A stretch of DNA of 18,677 bases, from assembly GCA_019084435.1 (NCBI GenBank), contig JAHRFV010000278.1, forward strand, positions 1-18,677. The letters run 5' to 3'. The stretch's first letter is position 1, and every line of letters starts with the position of its first letter. This document shows positions 14,335 to 18,677 of this stretch, piece after piece. Made by a program: the position numbers and the translations under genes. The notes below the pieces were generated by a model that was not told the DNA's origin, made no database searches, and worked only from the letters and a program-made list of their open reading frames with translations. The stretch comes from Dethiosulfatibacter sp. (GTDB lineage: Bacteria > Bacillota_A > Clostridia > Tissierellales > Dethiosulfatibacteraceae).

Positions 14335-16374
14335 ATGATTGATAATTTAGAAATATCAAATGCGATGACAATTAAACTGGATCATGATCTTCCGGATTAT
14401 CCGGATTTTGATGAACGGTATAGAAGAGCACCAATGAGAGAACTAAAATTGACAGATAGAGAGATAAAACTAGCTCTAAAAAACGCTCTTAGGTATTTAC
14501 CGGAAAACCACCATTCGGTTGTAGTTGAGGAGTTTCTTGAGGAATTGCTGACAAGAGGCAGAATATATGGATACCGATACAGACCCCAGGGCAGACTCTA
14601 TGGCAAATCCATTGATGAATACAAGGGCAAATGTGTTGAAGGCAAAGCTTTTCAAGTTATGATAGACAATAATCTAGATTTTGAAATAAGTCTTTATCCA
14701 TATGAATTGGTAACCTATGGAGAGACAGGCCAGGTTTGTCAAAACTGGATGCAATATAGGTTGATTATGAAGTATCTGGAGGAATTATCGGATGAACAGA
14801 CATTGGTAGTAATGTCGGGACATCCTTTGGGCTTATTTAAGTCGCACAAGACCAGTCCGAGGGTCATCATAACAAATGGATTGATGGTCGGAATGTTTGA
14901 TAATCCAGATGATTGGGGAAAAGCTGCAGCAATGGGAGTTTCCAGTTACGGTCAGATGACAGCAGGTGGTTGGATGTACATAGGACCACAGGGGATAGTC
15001 CATGGTACATTTAACACGATATTAAATGCCGGTAGAATGAAACTGGGTATACCAGATGATCAAGATCTAAGGGGACATTTGTTTGTTACGTCTGGACTTG
15101 GTGGTATGAGTGGCGCACAGCCAAAAGCAATAGAAATTGCCAATGGTGTCGGAATAGTCGCTGAGGTTGATCTTTCAAGAATAAAGACTAGGTTGGACCA
15201 GGGTTGGGTCTCAAAGATAACAGCTGATTTAAAAGAAACGTTTGATCTTGCCTATGAGTATATAGAAAGAAAAGAGCCGATTTCAATTGCATATCATGGA
15301 AACATTGTAGACCTGTTGGAATACGCAGTTGACAACAATATACATATTGAATTGTTGAGTGATCAGACATCTTGTCACGTCCCATACGATGGAGGTTATT
15401 GCCCACAGGGGCTGACATTCTCAGAGAGAACTGAAATGCTTAAAAATGACAAATCAAATTTCAACAAGCTAGTGAATGAGTCTTTGATTAGACACTTTGA
15501 ACTGATAAAAACTCTAACCGAGAGAGGAACCTACTTTTTTGATTATGGAAACGCATTTATGCGTGCTGTTTTTGATGCGGGAGCCAAAGAGATTGCTAAA
15601 GACGGAACAGATACAAGTGAAGGATTTATTTTTCCTTCTTACGTGGAAGACATCATGGGACCGATGCTGTTTGACTATGGCTATGGACCGTTCAGATGGG
15701 TCTGCTTGAGTGGAAAACATGAGGACCTAATCAAGACAGACCAGGCAGCCATGTCTGTAATGAATCCTGACAGAAGAGGTCAAGATAGAGATAATTATGT
15801 TTGGATAAGAGATGCTGAGAAAAATAAATTGGTAGTAGGAACCCAGGCAAGAATTCTTTATCAGGACGCTTTGGGCAGAAGAGATATCGCGCTCAAATTC
15901 AACCAGATGATCAGAGAAGGCGAAATTGGGCCTGTTATGTTAGGCAGAGACCATCATGATACAGGTGGGACAGATTCACCTTACAGGGAAACATCCAATA
16001 TTAAAGACGGCAGTAATATTACTGCGGATATGGCTATCCAATGCTTTGCAGGCAATGCAGCAAGAGGTATGAGTCTGGTGGCGCTACACAACGGTGGTGG
16101 CGTAGGCATAAGCAAGGCTATAAATGGTGGATTTGGCATGGTTTTAGATGGCAGTGACCGAGTGGATGAGATTATCAGAAAAGTGATACCTTGGGACACC
16201 ATGGTAGGCGTTTCAAGGCGAAATTGGGCTCGATGCGAAAACTCCATTGAGACATCAATCGAATACAATAAGAGTTTTATGGGTGAGGATCACATCACCA
16301 TACCATATGTGGCGGATGATAATTTAATTGAAAATGCATTTAATAGACACAAGAACTATCAGGAGGACAAATAA
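14335..16374 (+). CDS. hutU: Urocanate hydratase (long form)
   Basis: Hydrates urocanate to imidazolonepropionate with a tightly bound NAD as electrophile, the second step of histidine degradation. The 679 residues match the long form (animal enzyme and some Clostridia) rather than the roughly 555-residue form of Pseudomonas and Bacillus. Landmarks are MTAGGWMYIGPQGIVHGT (about 207-224), the NAD-binding GLGGMSGAQP (about 254-263), DQTSCHVPYDGGYCPQG (about 343-359) and NAARGMSLVALHNGGGVGI near the C-terminus. I chose the ATG at 14335 because AGGAGG sits six bases before it; an in-frame ATG at 14302 has no such site. The stop overlaps the ftcD start by one base. Confidence 0.95.
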   Translation: MIDNLEISNAMTIKLDHDLPDYPDFDERYRRAPMRELKLTDREIKLALKNALRYLPENHHSVVVEEFLEELLTRGRIYGYRYRPQGRLYGKSIDEYKGKCVEGKAFQVMIDNNLDFEISLYPYELVTYGETGQVCQNWMQYRLIMKYLEELSDEQTLVVMSGHPLGLFKSHKTSPRVIITNGLMVGMFDNPDDWGKAAAMGVSSYGQMTAGGWMYIGPQGIVHGTFNTILNAGRMKLGIPDDQDLRGHLFVTSGLGGMSGAQPKAIEIANGVGIVAEVDLSRIKTRLDQGWVSKITADLKETFDLAYEYIERKEPISIAYHGNIVDLLEYAVDNNIHIELLSDQTSCHVPYDGGYCPQGLTFSERTEMLKNDKSNFNKLVNESLIRHFELIKTLTERGTYFFDYGNAFMRAVFDAGAKEIAKDGTDTSEGFIFPSYVEDIMGPMLFDYGYGPFRWVCLSGKHEDLIKTDQAAMSVMNPDRRGQDRDNYVWIRDAEKNKLVVGTQARILYQDALGRRDIALKFNQMIREGEIGPVMLGRDHHDTGGTDSPYRETSNIKDGSNITADMAIQCFAGNAARGMSLVALHNGGGVGISKAINGGFGMVLDGSDRVDEIIRKVIPWDTMVGVSRRNWARCENSIETSIEYNKSFMGEDHITIPYVADDNLIENAFNRHKNYQEDK

Positions 16375-17264
16375 TGGACCGAATCATCGAGTGCGTACCT
16401 AATTTCAGTGAGGGAAGAGATTTAGCTAAAATCGAGCAAATAGTCGGATGTTTTAGAGCAAAAAAAGGTGTTAAATTATTGGATTACAGCAATGATGAAT
16501 CACACAACAGATGTGTTGTGACAGTGGTAGGAGAGCCTGAGCCATTAAAAGAAGCAATGCTGGAGGCTATAGGAAAGGCTGTGGAACTGATTGATATGAC
16601 AAATCATGAAGGACAGCACCCTAGAATGGGAGCAGTTGATGTTATTCCATTTATACCAATCAGAAACGTGACAATAGAAGAAGCTGATAAGCTTGCCAAA
16701 GAAACTGCTAAAGAGGCATCTGAAAGATTTGGATTACCCTTCTTCTTATATGAAAAGTCGGCGTCTTCACCGCATAGAGAAAACCTTGCACAGATTAGAA
16801 AAGGTCAGTTTGAGGGTATGACTGAAAAAGTGAAGGACGACCAATGGAAGCCTGACTATGGTCCTGTGTCAATTCATAAGACAGCAGGTGTAACAGCTAT
16901 TGGAGCAAGAATGCCTCTGATTGCCTTCAACGTCAAGCTAGACACCAGCAATATAGAAATAGCAAACAAGATATCCAAAAATATCAGACACCTCAGTGGG
17001 GGTTTCAGATACTGTAAGGCTATTGGCATAGAATTGGAAAACAGAGGAATTGTAGAAGTTTCAATGAATCTTACTGACTACACAAAAACAGCCATTTATC
17101 GCGTTTTTGAAACTGTGAAGATGGAATGCGTCCGATATGGTGTCAATATATTAGGAAGTGAAATAGTCGGCTTGGTGCCAATGCAGGCACTGGCTGAAAC
17201 AGCTGAATACTATCTCGGGCTTGAGAGTTTCTCGATGGATCAGGTTCTGGAAACTAGGCTTTAA
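16374..17264 (+). CDS. ftcD: Glutamate formimidoyltransferase
   Basis: Transfers the formimino group of N-formimino-L-glutamate to tetrahydrofolate, releasing glutamate. The 296-residue protein has the N-terminal and C-terminal formiminotransferase subdomains, opening with ECVPNFSEGRD. The catalytic histidine is His82 in NHEGQHPRMGAVDVIPF, the same number as in the mammalian enzyme. The cyclodeaminase half of the mammalian bifunctional protein is absent, so a separate cyclodeaminase must act elsewhere. AGGAGG (16361-16366) lies in the end of hutU, and the start overlaps the hutU stop (TAATG). This gene shows that the pathway here uses folate transfer rather than the formiminoglutamase (HutG) or HutF routes. 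Confidence 0.95.
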   Translation: MDRIIECVPNFSEGRDLAKIEQIVGCFRAKKGVKLLDYSNDESHNRCVVTVVGEPEPLKEAMLEAIGKAVELIDMTNHEGQHPRMGAVDVIPFIPIRNVTIEEADKLAKETAKEASERFGLPFFLYEKSASSPHRENLAQIRKGQFEGMTEKVKDDQWKPDYGPVSIHKTAGVTAIGARMPLIAFNVKLDTSNIEIANKISKNIRHLSGGFRYCKAIGIELENRGIVEVSMNLTDYTKTAIYRVFETVKMECVRYGVNILGSEIVGLVPMQALAETAEYYLGLESFSMDQVLETRL

Positions 17265-17293
17265 CAAGACAAACTTCCTTAGGAGTTGAAAAT

Positions 17294-18550
17294 ATGAGTA
17301 AAAAGGTAATATTAAATGCATCAGAGGTTGTTACATGTTCTGGGTTTGAAGCGAAAGCCGGGAAAGAAATGATGCGAATCAATCCCATAAAAAATGGTGC
17401 TATCCTTATTGAAGATGGCTACATATCCATGGTTGGAACTGAGGCCGAAGTAATGGAGGCCATCGAACTCCATGAATATAGGATTATCGATGCTAAGGGC
17501 AATACAGTCATGCCCGGATTTGTTGACTCCCATACCCATTTTATTTTTGGAGGGTACAGAGCGGAAGAATTCTCCTGGCGTTTGAGAGGAGACAGCTACA
17601 TGGACATCATGGAAAGAGGCGGTGGGATTGTAAGCTCAGTTAAGTCGACTAGAGAAGCCACACTGAAGGAACTGGTAGATGTAGGCCATAAAAGACTTGA
17701 CAGCATGATTAAACTTGGTGTAACGACGGTTGAGGGAAAAAGCGGCTATGGTTTAGATAAGGAAACTGAGATTAAGCAGCTTGAAGCGATGAAGATTTTA
17801 AAGGAAAGAAGAAATGATATCGATATTGCCACCACATTTCTGGGACCTCATGCCGTAGAGAAGCAATACAAAGGAAGAGAAGACGATTTTATCAATTTCC
17901 AGATTAACGAGGTTTTACCACTTGTTGCACAAAAAAATCTAGCTGAGTTTGCAGACATATTCTGTGAGAAGAACGTTTTTTCAGTCGAACAGTCCAGAAG
18001 ATTTCTATTGGCGGCAAAAAAACTAGGATTTAAGCTTAAGATACATGCTGATGAAATAGTTCAATTGGGTGGCGCAGAGCTTGCAGCAGAACTCGGTGCT
18101 GTATCGGCAGATCATCTTCTACAGGCTTCTGATTTTGGCATCAAACAGTTGGCTGCAAAAAGAGTTATTGCGACTCTGCTCCCGGGAACAGCATTCAGCC
18201 TTAAAGAAGATTATGCCAATGCTAGAAAAATGATAGACAGCAATTGCGCAGTGGCTTTATCAACGGACCTGAATCCGGGAAGCTGTTTCTCCAATTCTAT
18301 ACCATTGATTATCTCATTGGCGGCGCTATACATGGATATGCGAATTGAAGAAATCATCACGTCGCTGACTATAAACGGTGCAGCTGCCCTATCGAGGGAA
18401 AAGGAAATAGGAAGTATAGATGTAGGAAAGAAGGCTGATATAATCATACTTGATTTTCCATCTTATCATTTCTTGCCATATCACATTGGTATGAATATTG
18501 TCAAAACAGTCATCAAATCAGGAAATATTGTTGCAGAAAAGGCTCTGTAA
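17294..18550 (+). CDS. hutI: Imidazolonepropionase
   Basis: Hydrolyses 4-imidazolone-5-propionate to N-formimino-L-glutamate, the third step of histidine degradation. This is a 418-residue amidohydrolase with the metal-binding GFVDSHTHFIFGG (His80, His82), the later KIHADEIVQLGGAELAAELG and SADHL, and the metal Asp in LSTDLNPGS. The C-terminal GSIDVGKKADIIILD is typical of the superfamily. AGGAG (17281-17285) precedes the ATG. It lies 29 bases behind ftcD and is the last gene of the operon in view. Gene order (hutU, ftcD, hutI) differs from the chemical order. Confidence 0.95.
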   Translation: MSKKVILNASEVVTCSGFEAKAGKEMMRINPIKNGAILIEDGYISMVGTEAEVMEAIELHEYRIIDAKGNTVMPGFVDSHTHFIFGGYRAEEFSWRLRGDSYMDIMERGGGIVSSVKSTREATLKELVDVGHKRLDSMIKLGVTTVEGKSGYGLDKETEIKQLEAMKILKERRNDIDIATTFLGPHAVEKQYKGREDDFINFQINEVLPLVAQKNLAEFADIFCEKNVFSVEQSRRFLLAAKKLGFKLKIHADEIVQLGGAELAAELGAVSADHLLQASDFGIKQLAAKRVIATLLPGTAFSLKEDYANARKMIDSNCAVALSTDLNPGSCFSNSIPLIISLAALYMDMRIEEIITSLTINGAAALSREKEIGSIDVGKKADIIILDFPSYHFLPYHIGMNIVKTVIKSGNIVAEKAL

Positions 18551-18677
18551 ACTAAATATGAAAGATTAGCACAATGTTTTAATAGAATAGCTTAAAATTG
18601 CTTCCGATTTCGCCATGAGGATGGTAAAGGATCATCCCCGTCCTAGTCAAGGATAAAATGAACACGCTAACGCGCGT
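18551..18677. other. Intergenic tail, no gene called
   Basis: The 127 bases after hutI contain no open frame worth calling. The end is more GC-rich than the rest and can form a small hairpin (GGATG 18619-18623 with CATCC 18633-18637), but there is no T-run behind it and it fits no RNA family I know. It may be the upstream region of the next gene. Confidence 0.4.

Noticed and set aside
18600..18677. A structured RNA or riboswitch at the right edge.
   Set aside because: There is one short hairpin and a rise in GC, but no conserved core of a known class and too little sequence to judge.

Overview
The window reads as chromosomal DNA of a low-GC, Gram-positive anaerobe, most likely an amino-acid-fermenting member of the Clostridia. 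The reasons are strong AGGAGG-type ribosome binding sites, sigma-A promoters with 17-bp spacers, a glycine riboswitch, a citrate synthase of the isopropylmalate/homocitrate synthase fold (the Re-citrate synthase type known from Clostridium kluyveri), and a histidine utilisation operon with the long form of urocanate hydratase. All recognised intact genes are on the + strand, packed into short operons. I assign no species.

Left edge (1-703): a small membrane protein of the DUF445 family. Its first 107 bp are an inverted, about 94% identical copy of an internal stretch of the same gene, and the breakpoint falls on the place where the start codon should be. Next (about 718-2576): a glycine riboswitch leads an ACT-domain protein (UPF0237) and a UPF0210/DUF711 protein, a conserved pair of unknown biochemical function. 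A 36-bp hairpin repeat closes this unit and overlaps the -35 of a promoter for a four-gene operon (2667-5970): EamA transporter, unrecognised membrane-anchored protein, histidine-family phosphatase, and tRNA 2-selenouridine synthase (mnmH).

At 5996-8033 a radical SAM protein with a helix-hairpin-helix motif and its DUF4130 partner form a putative DNA modification or repair pair. A LexA-box-like palindrome touches the -35 of their promoter, which suggests SOS control. After a terminator and a good promoter comes a carbon-metabolism block (8257-14171): Re-citrate synthase-like enzyme, NAD-type isocitrate dehydrogenase (4-nt overlap) and full-length pyruvate carboxylase. Together with an aconitase, which is not in the window, these would take pyruvate and acetyl-CoA to 2-oxoglutarate and glutamate.

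An identical second copy of the 36-bp repeat follows pyruvate carboxylase and again sits at a promoter with the same geometry, this time for hutU-ftcD-hutI (14335-18550). These genes convert urocanate to glutamate and pass the formimino carbon to tetrahydrofolate. Histidine ammonia-lyase is not in the window. The last 127 bp hold no gene I can call. No tRNA, rRNA, CRISPR array, insertion sequence or phage gene was seen.

The points most worth a second look are the inverted DUF445 copy at the left edge, the paired repeat/terminator/promoter elements, the SOS-like box on the radical SAM operon, and the glycine riboswitch on an uncharacterised gene pair.
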